64,000 nucleotides of DNA, taken from assembly GCF_022398315.1 (NCBI RefSeq), contig NZ_JAKEVF010000001.1, forward strand, positions 163,017 to 227,016. The letters are read 5' to 3'. The notes below the pieces were generated by a model that saw nothing but the letters and a program-made list of their open reading frames with translations, was not told the origin of the DNA and searched no databases. Position numbers and translations under genes: made by a program. The DNA comes from Shewanella sp. Isolate11. GTDB lineage: Bacteria > Pseudomonadota > Gammaproteobacteria > Enterobacterales > Shewanellaceae. Within the stretch, counting starts at the first letter, position 1; each line of letters opens with the position of its first letter. This document shows positions 36,647-46,069 of the stretch, in pieces.

Positions 36647-38551
36647 CTATATTCGCTCGGCGGCGAGTTTGGCTGCGCGGGCACCATGTTGGAACGCGCC
36701 ATTAGCATTTTGGGCACCATTGAGCTCTGAGTGAGCAATGATGATGCGGCCATATCCTTGTTTGACGATCTCCAGCGGATTTTGAGAACCATCGCTACGC
36801 ATCATAAAACCGGCTGGCCGGGCTAGGCGAGCATGCCCCCAACGATTCAGTACAATCCCGGCGATATCGCGTTTTGCATCGAAACCATATTTGCTAAACA
36901 TGCGGGTCATCTGGCGGCGAAGCATTAGTTCGTAGTCGGCATATTGAGTGCTGAACATACGAATACGACCCGCCATTGTTTGTCGTTTAGCATCGGTTTC
37001 AGCGGTGTCGTAAAGCCCCATATATAGAGTAAAAATCGCAGGTTTATTGGGATCCATTGGCGGCGTATGGCCATCGACTTGCATCGGTGCACGCAGATTG
37101 CCGCAGAAACCTAATTGATGCTCATCATCGAACCAACGTACAGCGCCAACGCCGAGTTTGGCGAGGAACTTCCAGTTGCTGAGGGCGACGTTGATCACCA
37201 GTGCTGGTGCGTGAATAAACTCTTCATAGGCATTTGCTGTCACTTTGGGCATATCGGTCAGAATATGACGATTGACCCAGCCACCGCTGGCCATGATCAC
37301 TTGTCCCGCAGTTAACTTGTGTAGAGTGCCAGCTTGTTCGTAGGTTATTTCCACCTTATCACTTTGATGATCTTGGTGTTGGTGCTCAACTTTAACTGCC
37401 GTTGCAGATAAGCGCATACGAGTAGCTTGTTCAGGGCTGTCCAAGGCTGCGAAATTGACAGAGCCGAATAGCATATTACTAAAGCTGTTATCGCCACTAA
37501 TGGCGTGAGGGTTGATTTTGCGTGCTAAGGCACGGGTAAAGGCGCTGTTACCACCAGGAAAGGAGGGAATTGAGCGTTTCAGGTTCATCACAAAGTGGCT
37601 AGCCTCTTTGGCAGAGGCATTTTCTGGTGACAGTCCGGTAAGTAGGCCGACTAAAGGGCGAGCCATGTCGAGTACGGTTTTGTCATAGCCTTTGATTTGA
37701 CTGAGAAAATGACTGTAGCTCATGTTATCTAGGGCAAAGTCTGTTAAGCCTTCATTGCCGCCTTGGTTTTGTCGCCAAGCTAACAAGTCACGTTTTGCGG
37801 TTGCGCTAAAGGGAGTCTTTTTGAGTTTATCGGCCCAAATGTTATTGCTGAAATAGGGGCGAGGCGCGCCTTCAGTTTTGCTGAAGTAATAGCCCACATC
37901 TACTAGATTCTCACCTATACCATCCATATTGGTGTAATTATCGGTCGATAAACGAATGTGCTGAAAGGGTTCGCTAGGCTGTACAAAATCATATTGGCGC
38001 GGCAGTTCAAGCTCAGTGAATAGTTTATCCATTTGGGTGCCTGAACCTGGTGCGGGAACCGCAAAATCGTTAGCGGCCTGAGGGCCCGTTAAACGCACAC
38101 CATCGACCATAAAATCATTTTGCTTAGAGGCACCGCCGAATATGGCATGATTATCTAGTAACAAGCAGCGCTTCCTTCCTTGAGTCAGTTTTTGAAATTC
38201 GTAGGCTGCCAACATACCTGCCGGTCCGCCACCGACAATGACCAAATCAAAATGCTCGACATCGTCACTACTGGGTAGTTGTGACCAGGTATTGTCTCGA
38301 ATACGGTGGGCGGAAGAGACAACATTATAGGTGTTGCCATTGGCTTCGCTGTAATCCCCCACACCGCCATAACCTGTCCATGGGTTCCATTGTGGACGGC
38401 TTGGAGTGGAATCCGCTTTTTCTGCAAAAGAGGGTGCCGATAAACCACATAACATCACAGCGCTGGTGGCTAATGTGCCATTGATAAAATCGCGTCGAGT
38501 GATGGGTTTATTCATGCCCAACTGAGAGGCAAGTTTGTCATTTTTGTTCAT
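36647..38551 (-). CDS. Tat-exported FAD-dependent oxidoreductase, spermidine dehydrogenase-like
   Basis: A 634-residue flavoprotein from ATG 38551. The twin-arginine signal is ITRRDFINGTLATSAVM followed by a hydrophobic core and ASP/SFAEKA cleavage region, so it is folded in the cytoplasm and exported. The FAD dinucleotide motif VIVGGGPAGMLAAYEF is at about residues 104-119. The NKPITRRDF opening and overall length resemble SpdH, the periplasmic spermidine dehydrogenase of Pseudomonas, which is my best guess. The reading frame stays open to a TTG at 38701, but that extension lacks support. The substrate is not proven. Confidence 0.7.
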   Translation of the reverse strand: MNKNDKLASQLGMNKPITRRDFINGTLATSAVMLCGLSAPSFAEKADSTPSRPQWNPWTGYGGVGDYSEANGNTYNVVSSAHRIRDNTWSQLPSSDDVEHFDLVIVGGGPAGMLAAYEFQKLTQGRKRCLLLDNHAIFGGASKQNDFMVDGVRLTGPQAANDFAVPAPGSGTQMDKLFTELELPRQYDFVQPSEPFQHIRLSTDNYTNMDGIGENLVDVGYYFSKTEGAPRPYFSNNIWADKLKKTPFSATAKRDLLAWRQNQGGNEGLTDFALDNMSYSHFLSQIKGYDKTVLDMARPLVGLLTGLSPENASAKEASHFVMNLKRSIPSFPGGNSAFTRALARKINPHAISGDNSFSNMLFGSVNFAALDSPEQATRMRLSATAVKVEHQHQDHQSDKVEITYEQAGTLHKLTAGQVIMASGGWVNRHILTDMPKVTANAYEEFIHAPALVINVALSNWKFLAKLGVGAVRWFDDEHQLGFCGNLRAPMQVDGHTPPMDPNKPAIFTLYMGLYDTAETDAKRQTMAGRIRMFSTQYADYELMLRRQMTRMFSKYGFDAKRDIAGIVLNRWGHARLARPAGFMMRSDGSQNPLEIVKQGYGRIIIAHSELNGAQNANGAFQHGARAAKLAAERI

Positions 38552-38809
38552 CGCAACACCATTATTGTTATTAGCTTTATTGGGAGATGACTGTTTGTTC
38601 ATCAAATCTTGTTTTATCTGCGAACAATATTCAAGCCCCGATATTGTTAGCATTTGTTGACGTGCATTCATGGCAGCTAAGTCATAGCATTTATGTTGCA
38701 ATTCATTAACATCTAACCTTCATTTGTAGTCGGTTTCGTTGTACTCTGAGGAGCAAGCAATAAGTGTGGCAAAGATCACCTGAATAACGATAAAAATGAC
38801 GAGGTTTTA

Positions 38810-40177
38810 ATGGAAGGAATTACTGAGTTTGTCAGTATGATCAACGGTTTTGTGTGGGGTACTCCCATGCTGGTGATGATCTTGGGGGTAGGGCTATTTC
38901 TGTCCTTCGGTTTGAAACTGATGCCCATCTTAAAACTAGGTACAGGCTTTAAGTTGCTATGGTCTGGCCGTATTCCCGATAAAGATAAAAATATGAAAGG
39001 GGAGATTAGCCCTTTCAATGCATTAATGACATCTCTGTCAGCCACCATAGGTACAGGTAATATTGCCGGGGTTGCCACGGCTATTTTCATTGGTGGCCCT
39101 GGCGCCCTGTTTTGGATGTGGTGTACCGCATTAGTGGGTATGGCGACTAAGTTTTCTGAAGCTGTGTTAGCGGTTAAATATCGTGAAGTTGATGATAACG
39201 GCAACCATATTGGTGGTCCTATGTATTACATCAAAAATGGTCTTGGCAGCAAATGGGCTTGGTTAGGTACTGCCTTTGCTTTGTTTGGATCGTTTGCGGG
39301 CTTCGGTATTGGCAATACGGTGCAGGCAAACTCAGTTGCCGATGCATTGAGCAGCAACTTTGGAGTACCGACTTGGGTCACTGGCGTGATCTTAATGCTG
39401 TTAGTGGGTGCGGTATTAGTGGGTGGTATCAAGCGTATTGCCGATGTTGCTGGTAAGCTGGTGCCATTAATGACGGTATTTTATATCACAGCAGGTTTAG
39501 CTGTGTTGGTGGTGAACGCGAGTGAAATTCCGGCAGCTATCGAATTGATTGTTCACAGTGCCTTTAATCCAGTTGCCGCGCAAGGCGGTTTTGCTGGTGC
39601 AGCGGTATGGGCGGCGATTCGTTTTGGTGTAGCCCGTGGTGTGTTCTCTAACGAAGCCGGTTTAGGTAGTGCTCCAATTGCTCATGCGGCGGCGCAAACC
39701 AATAATCCAGTTGCTCAAGGCCTAGTGGCGATGTTGGGTACCTTTATCGATACTTTAATTGTTTGTTCAATTACAGGTTTGGCGATTGTGGTCTCTGGTG
39801 CTTGGACTTCCGGTGAAAATGGTGCGGCATTAACCTCTTTTGCTTTCTCTCAGGCTCTACCTCTGGGTAACTATATTGTGGCTATCGCACTGTCGGTATT
39901 CGCATTTACCACCATCTTAGGCTGGAGTGTTTATAGTGAAAAATGTGTGCAGTATCTGTTTGGTGTTCGCGCGGTAAAACCGTTCCGTTTTATCTGGATC
40001 TTAGTGGTGCCATTAGGGGCGGTGAGTTCATTAGACTTTATCTGGTTACTGGCCGATACCCTAAACGCCATGATGGCAATCCCGAACCTTACTGCGCTGG
40101 CTTTACTAAGCCCTGTGGTATTTGGTTTGACTCGTGATTACTTTATTAAGAAGCGTCAGCAAGAAGCTAAAGCCTAA
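38810..40177 (+). CDS. AGCS-family sodium/alanine (glycine) symporter
   Basis: A 455-residue inner-membrane carrier with about 10-11 helices. It has the AGCS signatures: ATIGTGNIAGVATAIFIGGP near residues 78-97 and GVARGVFSNEAGLGSAPIAH near 274-293. Family members take up alanine or glycine with sodium. It is transcribed alone, divergent from the oxidoreductase gene across a 258-bp gap, and ends at a strong terminator. Confidence 0.95.
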   Translation: MEGITEFVSMINGFVWGTPMLVMILGVGLFLSFGLKLMPILKLGTGFKLLWSGRIPDKDKNMKGEISPFNALMTSLSATIGTGNIAGVATAIFIGGPGALFWMWCTALVGMATKFSEAVLAVKYREVDDNGNHIGGPMYYIKNGLGSKWAWLGTAFALFGSFAGFGIGNTVQANSVADALSSNFGVPTWVTGVILMLLVGAVLVGGIKRIADVAGKLVPLMTVFYITAGLAVLVVNASEIPAAIELIVHSAFNPVAAQGGFAGAAVWAAIRFGVARGVFSNEAGLGSAPIAHAAAQTNNPVAQGLVAMLGTFIDTLIVCSITGLAIVVSGAWTSGENGAALTSFAFSQALPLGNYIVAIALSVFAFTTILGWSVYSEKCVQYLFGVRAVKPFRFIWILVVPLGAVSSLDFIWLLADTLNAMMAIPNLTALALLSPVVFGLTRDYFIKKRQQEAKA

Positions 40178-40202
40178 TGGATTAGCTAAAAAGTTGTCGG
40201 AG

Positions 40203-40228
40203 AAAAAGCGCCTGTAGGCGCTTTTTTT
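40203..40228. terminator. Bidirectional terminator between AGCS symporter and ABC operon
   Basis: Arms AAAAAGCGCC and GGCGCTTTTT around a TGTA loop, with T runs on both strands. It serves the plus-strand symporter and the minus-strand exporter, which converge here. Confidence 0.93.
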
Positions 40229-40242
40229 GTTGGTATATGCCA

Positions 40243-41346
40243 CTAATCCAAACGCTTAGTGAATCGTTTTGAAGCAACAAAAATGCCCAATAAGGTAAAG
40301 CCAACTAGCCATAGTGCATCGAAGCGCATATCGGCCAGCTCACCACCTCGTAAGACGATGGCGCGGATAATCCGCATAAAGTGAGTGGCTGGTAGCAGTT
40401 CGGCAATCCATTGAGCGGGTTTGGGCATGGCCTCGAAGGGAAACATAAAACCCGACAATAAGATGGTAGGAAGAATGATAAAAATGGTCATCTGCATTGC
40501 CTGAAGTTGAGACTTCGCAATGGTGGAGATGATCAAGCCTAAGGTGAGACTGGCGGCAATAAACAACAGTGTTCCCATAAGTAATTGGGCAATAGCACCG
40601 TTGATGGGCACATCGAAAATGTAATGCCCTAAGCTTAAGATAATGGTCATCTGAATGAGTCCCACCAAGATATAAGGCACAATTTTGCCTAACATCAGCT
40701 CTAGAGGTTTGATGGGGGTCGTGATCAACAGTTCTAGATTGCCTTTCTCCCGCTCACGAACGATGGCTGCCGAGGTAAATAGGATCATGGTCATGGTGAG
40801 AATGACTGCAATCAATCCCGGCACAATATTGACTGCTGAACGCTGCTCAGGATTATAAAACAGCGCCACTTCGAAGGTGGGTGAGTGGCTGGGCTCTTGG
40901 CCTGTTATCTGATCCAGCGGCATAGATCTTAATTGGCTAATGGCAGCGGCGACCATGGTATCTGAGCCATCGACAATCCATTGGCCTAAGGTTTCGCCAT
41001 GGGCTAATTTTTCGGTGAGATTGGGCGGCAACACTAAGGCTGCACGGACTTCGCCTCGTGTAATGGCCGCCTGTGCCTCTTTGGTACTGGCATAATGCTG
41101 CTTAATCGATACCACTTGGGTCACTTTTATCGCCTCGACTATCCAGCGCCCGGCAGCGGAGTTGCTCTGATCGACAACCACTATGGGCACATTACGTACA
41201 TCGGTATTGATGGCGTAACCAAATAGCAATAACTGGATCAGCGGGATCATAACCACCATGCCAAAGGTGATACGGTCGCGCTTTAGCTGTCTTAGCTCTT
41301 TGAGGGTGATCGACTTGATGCGTTTAAGGCTAGCCACCAGTGACAT
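40243..41346 (-). CDS. ABC-2 type exporter permease (YhhJ/YbhS-like)
   Basis: A 367-residue permease. ATG 41346 follows GGAGG; the open frame to 41391 lies inside the ATPase gene. One N-terminal helix (ITFGMVVMIPLIQLLLFGYA), a periplasmic loop with VPIVVVDQSNSAAGR, and five C-terminal helices form the ABC-2 fold. The ABC-2 core signature REREKGNLELLITTPI is at about 210-226. It is the last gene of an adaptor-ATPase-permease operon and overlaps the ATPase gene by 17 bases. Confidence 0.92.
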   Translation of the reverse strand: MSLVASLKRIKSITLKELRQLKRDRITFGMVVMIPLIQLLLFGYAINTDVRNVPIVVVDQSNSAAGRWIVEAIKVTQVVSIKQHYASTKEAQAAITRGEVRAALVLPPNLTEKLAHGETLGQWIVDGSDTMVAAAISQLRSMPLDQITGQEPSHSPTFEVALFYNPEQRSAVNIVPGLIAVILTMTMILFTSAAIVREREKGNLELLITTPIKPLELMLGKIVPYILVGLIQMTIILSLGHYIFDVPINGAIAQLLMGTLLFIAASLTLGLIISTIAKSQLQAMQMTIFIILPTILLSGFMFPFEAMPKPAQWIAELLPATHFMRIIRAIVLRGGELADMRFDALWLVGFTLLGIFVASKRFTKRLD

Positions 41347-42292
41347 CTGTAGCCTCCAAGCGTTGGCGATTTTTCCCTGTGACGGTGACAAACAGATCTT
41401 CGATACTGGCTGGTACTTGATGTAGCTGAGCCTGGCTAAAGTCGATAGGCGTTTGTTTAAGCCAAGTAATGGGTTGGTCGATTTGATTATCGATTAATAC
41501 CCTTAGCCGCTCGCCTAATTGCGCCGCTGACCGCACTTGCGGCAATTGAATAAGCTGTGCTTTTAGGTTTCTTAGATTGCTAGCCGTGACCTCAACCACA
41601 TTAACGCCCATCTGTTGTAATAGTGCCTTAGGCTTCCCATCGGCCCGAATATGGCCTTGTTCCATGATTGCCAGTTTGTGACAACGCTCGGCTTCATCCA
41701 TGTAGTGAGTGGTGACTAAGATGCTGGTGCCTTGCTCTGATAGATCGAATAATTGTTCCCAAAAGTCCCGCCGATTCTGAGGGTCTACCGCCGAAGTGGG
41801 TTCGTCGAGAAACAGCAGCTCGGGTGAGTTAACACAGGCGCAGGCTAAGGCGAGTCGTTGTTTTTGGCCGCCACTTAATGTGCCAGCTAATTGATTTTCT
41901 TGAGATTGTAGATGATAAGTTGACAAGAGTTCACTGAGCTTTTGCTTGCTGGTATTGGCGCTTAAACCATAAATATCGGCGATAAATTTAAGGTTCTCGG
42001 TTACGGTTAAATCTTCATAGAGGGAGAATTTTTGCGTCATATAGCCGATACGGCTGCGCAGGATTTCCGCCTGACGTGGGATAGAGAGTCCGAGAACCTG
42101 AATCGTCCCTTGAGTGGGTAACATTAAGCCGGTAAGCATACGTATAGTGGTGGATTTACCGCAGCCATTAGGGCCGAGAAAGCCGTAAATTTCCCCCTTA
42201 GTAATCTGCAAGTCGAGGTTGGCCACCGCGGTAAGGTGATCGAAGACCTTACTGATGCCACGCACATCGACAACCAATTCTGGCGCGGTCAC
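41330..42292 (-). CDS. ABC exporter ATP-binding protein (YbhF-like half)
   Basis: A 320-residue ATPase. GTG 42292 is in a GTGA overlap with the adaptor stop and follows GGAG; the upstream frame to 42439 is within the adaptor gene. Walker A GPNGCGKST, signature LSGGQKQR, Walker B LLFLDEPTSAVDP and the H-loop THYMDEAE are intact. A C-terminal domain of about 80 residues follows. It has a single nucleotide-binding domain, unlike the fused double domain of E. coli YbhF or RbbA, so it should act as a homodimer. Confidence 0.94.
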   Translation of the reverse strand: MTAPELVVDVRGISKVFDHLTAVANLDLQITKGEIYGFLGPNGCGKSTTIRMLTGLMLPTQGTIQVLGLSIPRQAEILRSRIGYMTQKFSLYEDLTVTENLKFIADIYGLSANTSKQKLSELLSTYHLQSQENQLAGTLSGGQKQRLALACACVNSPELLFLDEPTSAVDPQNRRDFWEQLFDLSEQGTSILVTTHYMDEAERCHKLAIMEQGHIRADGKPKALLQQMGVNVVEVTASNLRNLKAQLIQLPQVRSAAQLGERLRVLIDNQIDQPITWLKQTPIDFSQAQLHQVPASIEDLFVTVTGKNRQRLEATDVTGG

Positions 42293-43248
42293 TGGGGCAA
42301 CTCCACTTGGGCGGGGAGGCCTGTGGCTAACTGTGCCGCGCCTTTCTCGAGGTCGAACTCGGCTAAATACACTAGGCGTGACCTGTCTTGCTGATTGAGG
42401 GCGTAATATGGGGTAAATGCAGGCTCTTTGCTTAACCATCTTAGCTGGCCAACAAAAGCCTTATCGACACCATCGACATAGACTTTAAGTTGTTGACCTA
42501 TGGCCAGTTTTGCTACGTAGGGTTCAGGGATATAGACCCGAGCATAAGGGGCGTTATCGGCCTGAATTACGACTACCACGGCATTGGTGGGAACACGCTC
42601 TCCCAAGTTAAATGGCAGGCTGTCGAGCCGACCGCTGCGAGTCGCTATGATGCTTAAGTCGTCTAGGGTTTGTTGTTCGAGTGCTAATTTTGCCTTGGCG
42701 GCATCGAGGGATGCTTGGGCTTGAGTTATATCTTCTTGCCGTACGCCGACGATCAGTTTAGCTAGAGACTCGTTGGCGGCATTATGCTCTGCAATGGTGC
42801 GGTCGCGATTGGCGATTGCATCATCGAGGTCCGACTGACTAACAAGGTTTTGTTTTTTTAGACTGTTAATACGTTGGTAGGCTTTCTCTGCTTGCACCAT
42901 GGCTGCCGTTGAGCGCTGCACATTGGCTTGGGCGCTGGCGATGTCCTCGGGTCTTTCACCATTGGTCAAACGCAGTAAGTAGGCTTGAGCTTGAGCCAGA
43001 TCGGCCTTTGCAATGGCGACTCTACTGCTTTGTTTACGGTTATCGAGTTGTAGCAGCAGTTCGCCTTGTTCCACATGGCTACCCTCTTTCTTGGGAAGTT
43101 GGGTGATTAATTCACCCGCAGTAGCCCGCAGCAATACGCGATCTCGTTCCAGTGTGCCTAAAGCTTGATTAGTTACTTCAGGTTGGCAGGCGCTGATACT
43201 CAGAGTGCAGACGAAAAACAGCAGTACACTGTTGATTGAGCGATTCAT
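42289..43248 (-). CDS. HlyD-family adaptor lipoprotein (YbhG/YhiI-like)
   Basis: A 319-residue adaptor. ATG 43248 follows GAGG and gives a signal peptide ending in the lipobox-like SISAC, so Cys19 or so is probably lipidated. It has split lipoyl strands (LITQLPKKEGSHVEQGELLL) and a long coiled coil (about 75-190). It starts the adaptor-ATPase-permease operon. No outer membrane factor is encoded with it, so it must borrow one, for example the TolC-like protein at 24074 or another. Confidence 0.9.
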   Translation of the reverse strand: MNRSINSVLLFFVCTLSISACQPEVTNQALGTLERDRVLLRATAGELITQLPKKEGSHVEQGELLLQLDNRKQSSRVAIAKADLAQAQAYLLRLTNGERPEDIASAQANVQRSTAAMVQAEKAYQRINSLKKQNLVSQSDLDDAIANRDRTIAEHNAANESLAKLIVGVRQEDITQAQASLDAAKAKLALEQQTLDDLSIIATRSGRLDSLPFNLGERVPTNAVVVVIQADNAPYARVYIPEPYVAKLAIGQQLKVYVDGVDKAFVGQLRWLSKEPAFTPYYALNQQDRSRLVYLAEFDLEKGAAQLATGLPAQVELPQ

Positions 43249-43431
43249 TTTAGCCTCATATTTGCCGCTTGCATCAGGAAAAATCAATGTGTTAGTTAAG
43301 CTTAGCACTATTTTTTATTGGGCTAAATTGTGATTAATCGCGGCGGGTTATCGGGCGATAATTATTGCGCAATATTGATGATTGCAGAACTGATGGGGCG
43401 ATATGATTCGCCCCGAATGGTGTAGCAATGA

Positions 43432-43605
43432 TTAATAAAAATCGCCGCCCATGGCACGTTTCAAGGCTGCCTGTTCGAGTATCTCCTCTAAGCGTTTTTT
43501 CACTTCGCGTCGATGTTGCAACTCACAAGCTGCCTTGGGATTTTTAGGCATGGTGATGGCTTCGATTTCGGCATCGTTAGGAATAACATCAAGTAATTGA
43601 GCCAT
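43432..43605 (-). CDS. Short conserved-looking protein of 57 residues, function unknown
   Basis: A 57-codon gene read from ATG 43605 to TAA at 43432. AAGGAG lies seven bases upstream of the ATG, as strong as any site in the window. The protein begins MAQLLDVIPNDAEIEAITMP and its second half is a basic amphipathic helix (ELQHRREVKKRLEEILEQA) ending GGDFY. It is acidic at the start and basic later, with no membrane segment or signal peptide. I do not recognise a family. It stands alone between the exporter operon and torF. Confidence 0.75.
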   Translation of the reverse strand: MAQLLDVIPNDAEIEAITMPKNPKAACELQHRREVKKRLEEILEQAALKRAMGGDFY

Positions 43606-43935
43606 AGTGGACTCCTTAATAACTCAAAATCATCAATCGAAAGCACCTTAATGGTGCAGCTGATCACTTCTGCTTTGATCACCCTGGATGCGACAAGGCT
43701 AAAGTGATGATACGTGATAATGCTTTAACTATTAGCTCAAGGAATTAGTTTCACATTAGTCATCGCTAATAAGAAAAATAGCAGGGAGTTAAAAAAGATT
43801 TTGAGACTGAGTTAACATAATTGACGTTAACTTTTTAAAGCGGATTTTAGATAAAAATAGATTTTAATTTGTTGAATATATTAGGTTTAAAATGGGTTGC
43901 CACTCTAATTTAGTGGCAACTCATTTAGACAAAGA
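43606..43935. other. 330-bp intergenic region
   Basis: An AT-rich gap between the short gene at 43432-43605 and the TorF porin. It must hold the promoter of the short gene and the TorF terminator at 43888-43920. I see no further open frame, tRNA or repeat in it. Confidence 0.6.
43888..43920 (-). terminator. Terminator of the TorF porin gene
   Basis: Arms GTTGCCAC and GTGGCAAC with a nine-base loop; on the minus strand the stem is followed by CCATTTTAA. It lies 16 bases after the porin stop. Confidence 0.75.
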
Positions 43936-44628
43936 TCACATATCGAAACTATAGCTATAGCCAATAATCACTTTAGGATCGTCGTCTTCTAAATCGGTAT
44001 CGCTCACCATAAATGAGAAGCTACCGTACTCAGTTTCTTTATCGAGTGATACTGAATAGTCAGCGTAATTATCTTCACCAAACCACGAGGTAACCACATC
44101 ACCAGTAGAGTAACCATAATGCGCCGAGATTGATAAACTGTCTGACAATGGGAAGCTTACGCCTGCATTGATATAGCTCATATCTTCATTATCTAATGGC
44201 GAGCTAGCAACGTCATCACCGGCATTGAGTATGGTAGAGTAGCTAAGGCTCAACCATTTCCAACTGACACCAACACTGACTTCACCAAAGTCTATTTCGC
44301 CGTCACTATCAGGATAGGCGTAGTAAAGGTAGCTAACGTCGTAGCCGAAATCTTCACCGATGCTACCTGAGTAGCCACCATAAACATCGAGTTCGTATGA
44401 TGTATCATCGCCAAAGTCGACATTAGATGCCCATGTGCCTAAGTAAAAACCACTATCATGTTCGTAATCGATACCACCTTGAATTGCGGTAGCGTCACCC
44501 GTTTGGGTCACTCCGCGCCATAAGTAGTTCGAGGTTGCGCCCACATTGCCGGTTACACTAGCGCTTGCTGGCAATGCAATCATCATAGTTCCCACTAGGA
44601 TGCTAAGGTTCCGAAGTGCTTGTTTCAT
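43936..44628 (-). CDS. TorF-family putative porin
   Basis: A 230-residue outer membrane protein. I start at ATG 44628, because AAGGA is six bases upstream; the ATG at 44634 would have no space for a ribosome site. A signal peptide (LSILVGTMMIALPASAS) precedes a mature start GNVGATSNYLWRGVTQT that is typical of the TorF (Gcw_chp) family. The remainder alternates polar and aromatic residues as in a beta-barrel and ends in a hydrophobic-aromatic strand (VIIGYSYSFDM). The substrate is unknown. Confidence 0.88.
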   Translation of the reverse strand: MKQALRNLSILVGTMMIALPASASVTGNVGATSNYLWRGVTQTGDATAIQGGIDYEHDSGFYLGTWASNVDFGDDTSYELDVYGGYSGSIGEDFGYDVSYLYYAYPDSDGEIDFGEVSVGVSWKWLSLSYSTILNAGDDVASSPLDNEDMSYINAGVSFPLSDSLSISAHYGYSTGDVVTSWFGEDNYADYSVSLDKETEYGSFSFMVSDTDLEDDDPKVIIGYSYSFDM

Positions 44629-44822
44629 ACTCATTCCTTTTGTTGGTATATGGGAGCAGCCTAGCGTTATTGTTTTAAGTATTGTTAGGTTGCCTTAATC
44701 TTGTAGCGAAGAGCGTGCCAATTATTTAACTTATTTCTTTCAAACACTTAACAAGTTTTGCTCGCAAGTGGATGACGCTATTGATTATAAATGAGGCAGT
44801 GGCGCACAAATTTGGTGCATAA

Positions 44823-44849
44823 AAAAACCTCCATATAGGAGGTTTTTCA
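44823..44849 (-). terminator. Terminator of the HU gene
   Basis: Arms AAAAACCTCC and GGAGGTTTTT with an ATATA-type loop, followed by seven T on the minus strand. It lies about 20 bases after the hup stop. Confidence 0.92.
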
Positions 44850-44867
44850 ATAGCTTAAGAGTAATGC

Positions 44868-45140
44868 TTAGTTAACGCTGTCTTTAAGCGTTTTACCAGC
44901 TTTAAACTTAGGTACTGTCGCAGCAGGGATTTGGATCTCTTTACCTGTTTGTGGGTTACGGCCAGTACGAGCGGCACGGCTTGTTGTTTCAAAAGAACCA
45001 AAACCTACAATAGAGATTTTCTCGCCGTTCTTCATCGCTTCCGCTACTGTTTCTTCAAAAGATTTTAATGCGCGAGCAGCTTCAGCTTTAGTGAGTTCAG
45101 CGCTTTCCGCCATTTTTGCAACAAGTTCAGTTTTATTCAT
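44868..45140 (-). CDS. hup: DNA-binding protein HU
   Basis: A 90-residue histone-like protein. ATG 45140 gives the exact family start MNKTELVAKMAE; the frame upstream to 45179 is not part of it. The DNA-binding beta arm is visible as RAARTGRNPQTGKEIQIPA with the intercalating Pro. HU bends and compacts DNA and helps replication and repair. It is monocistronic with its own terminator. Whether it is the alpha or beta type cannot be decided from sequence alone. Confidence 0.96.
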   Translation of the reverse strand: MNKTELVAKMAESAELTKAEAARALKSFEETVAEAMKNGEKISIVGFGSFETTSRAARTGRNPQTGKEIQIPAATVPKFKAGKTLKDSVN

Positions 45141-45426
45141 TTGGATAGTCTCTTCTTTCCGTAGATTAGGTATTACCAATTACATTAGATACTTGCAATT
45201 GCTGAACTAAACATGCCACAAGCATTTCGATAATGAAAGTGGTTTTATGCCGATAAACGCTGGATTTAGCCAATTTTTACAAAAATGTTAAATTTTTAGC
45301 GTAAATAGTTTCGTTTTTGTGCACTAAAGCTGAAAACCGCGCCCTAGCTAGGCTAGCGGTCAATTGGGTTTAAGAAGCTCTGATTCGGTTTCTATAGCAG
45401 GTTAACTAAGGCTAATCTTGAAGGGA

Positions 45427-45825
45427 TTAAGCCTGTTTAACTTCAGATGAACTGAGATAGTGCTTAGTTGATGGTCGAAATGCCACCCACCACTGAAACA
45501 GCATGAACACAATAACGACGATGCTGATAACAGACATAGGAATATTGCGCCCAAACAGTACCACTTTGACGTCTTCTGGGGTGATTTGATAAGCGATAAT
45601 GCCAGTGGCTCCCAGCGCGACAAAACCCAAGGTTTGGATGGCGATGTAGATTTTAAGCACCAAATTAGCCCATGGGGTACGCCAGAGAATCCCTATCAAA
45701 ACAGGAATAACCCCTGCAGTAAATAGGTCGAGGTTATGAGTCTCTAATGTACGCAATACAGCCAGTATGGCGATAATAAAGTACAAACAGATAAGCAGTA
45801 ATAGTGCTGGTTGAGGTCGAGTCAT
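45427..45825 (-). CDS. Small membrane protein, function unknown
   Basis: A 132-residue protein with four predicted membrane helices: residues about 5-22, 35-48, 58-82 and 95-115. No motif links it to a family I know. It starts at ATG 45825 without a clear ribosome site. It lies upstream of hup on the same strand but 286 bp away, so it is likely independent. Confidence 0.68.
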   Translation of the reverse strand: MTRPQPALLLLICLYFIIAILAVLRTLETHNLDLFTAGVIPVLIGILWRTPWANLVLKIYIAIQTLGFVALGATGIIAYQITPEDVKVVLFGRNIPMSVISIVVIVFMLFQWWVAFRPSTKHYLSSSEVKQA

Positions 45826-46069
45826 AATGCAAATTGGTTCATTTCTTAAATTGACGTTTTAGTTGGCTGGCATGTTTCGGTATACGTGCCAAACATGTCG
45901 TAAAAATTGTCAGCGAGTGTAGAAAAAACCACTCTAATAGTCCAATGGTTTACCGAGTCGTTTTGCCATAGTGTTTCAGCTCCCCAGTGCATATTCCAGT
46001 CAGTTAATTACCTTAGGCGTGAATTGCGTTAATATAAGCCATCATTTTAGCTCAATAGATTTTTCTGCA

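Noticed and set aside
43500..43682. 60-residue minus-strand frame across the short gene
   Set aside because: It overlaps the 57-residue gene in another frame, has no ribosome site and an unnatural composition.
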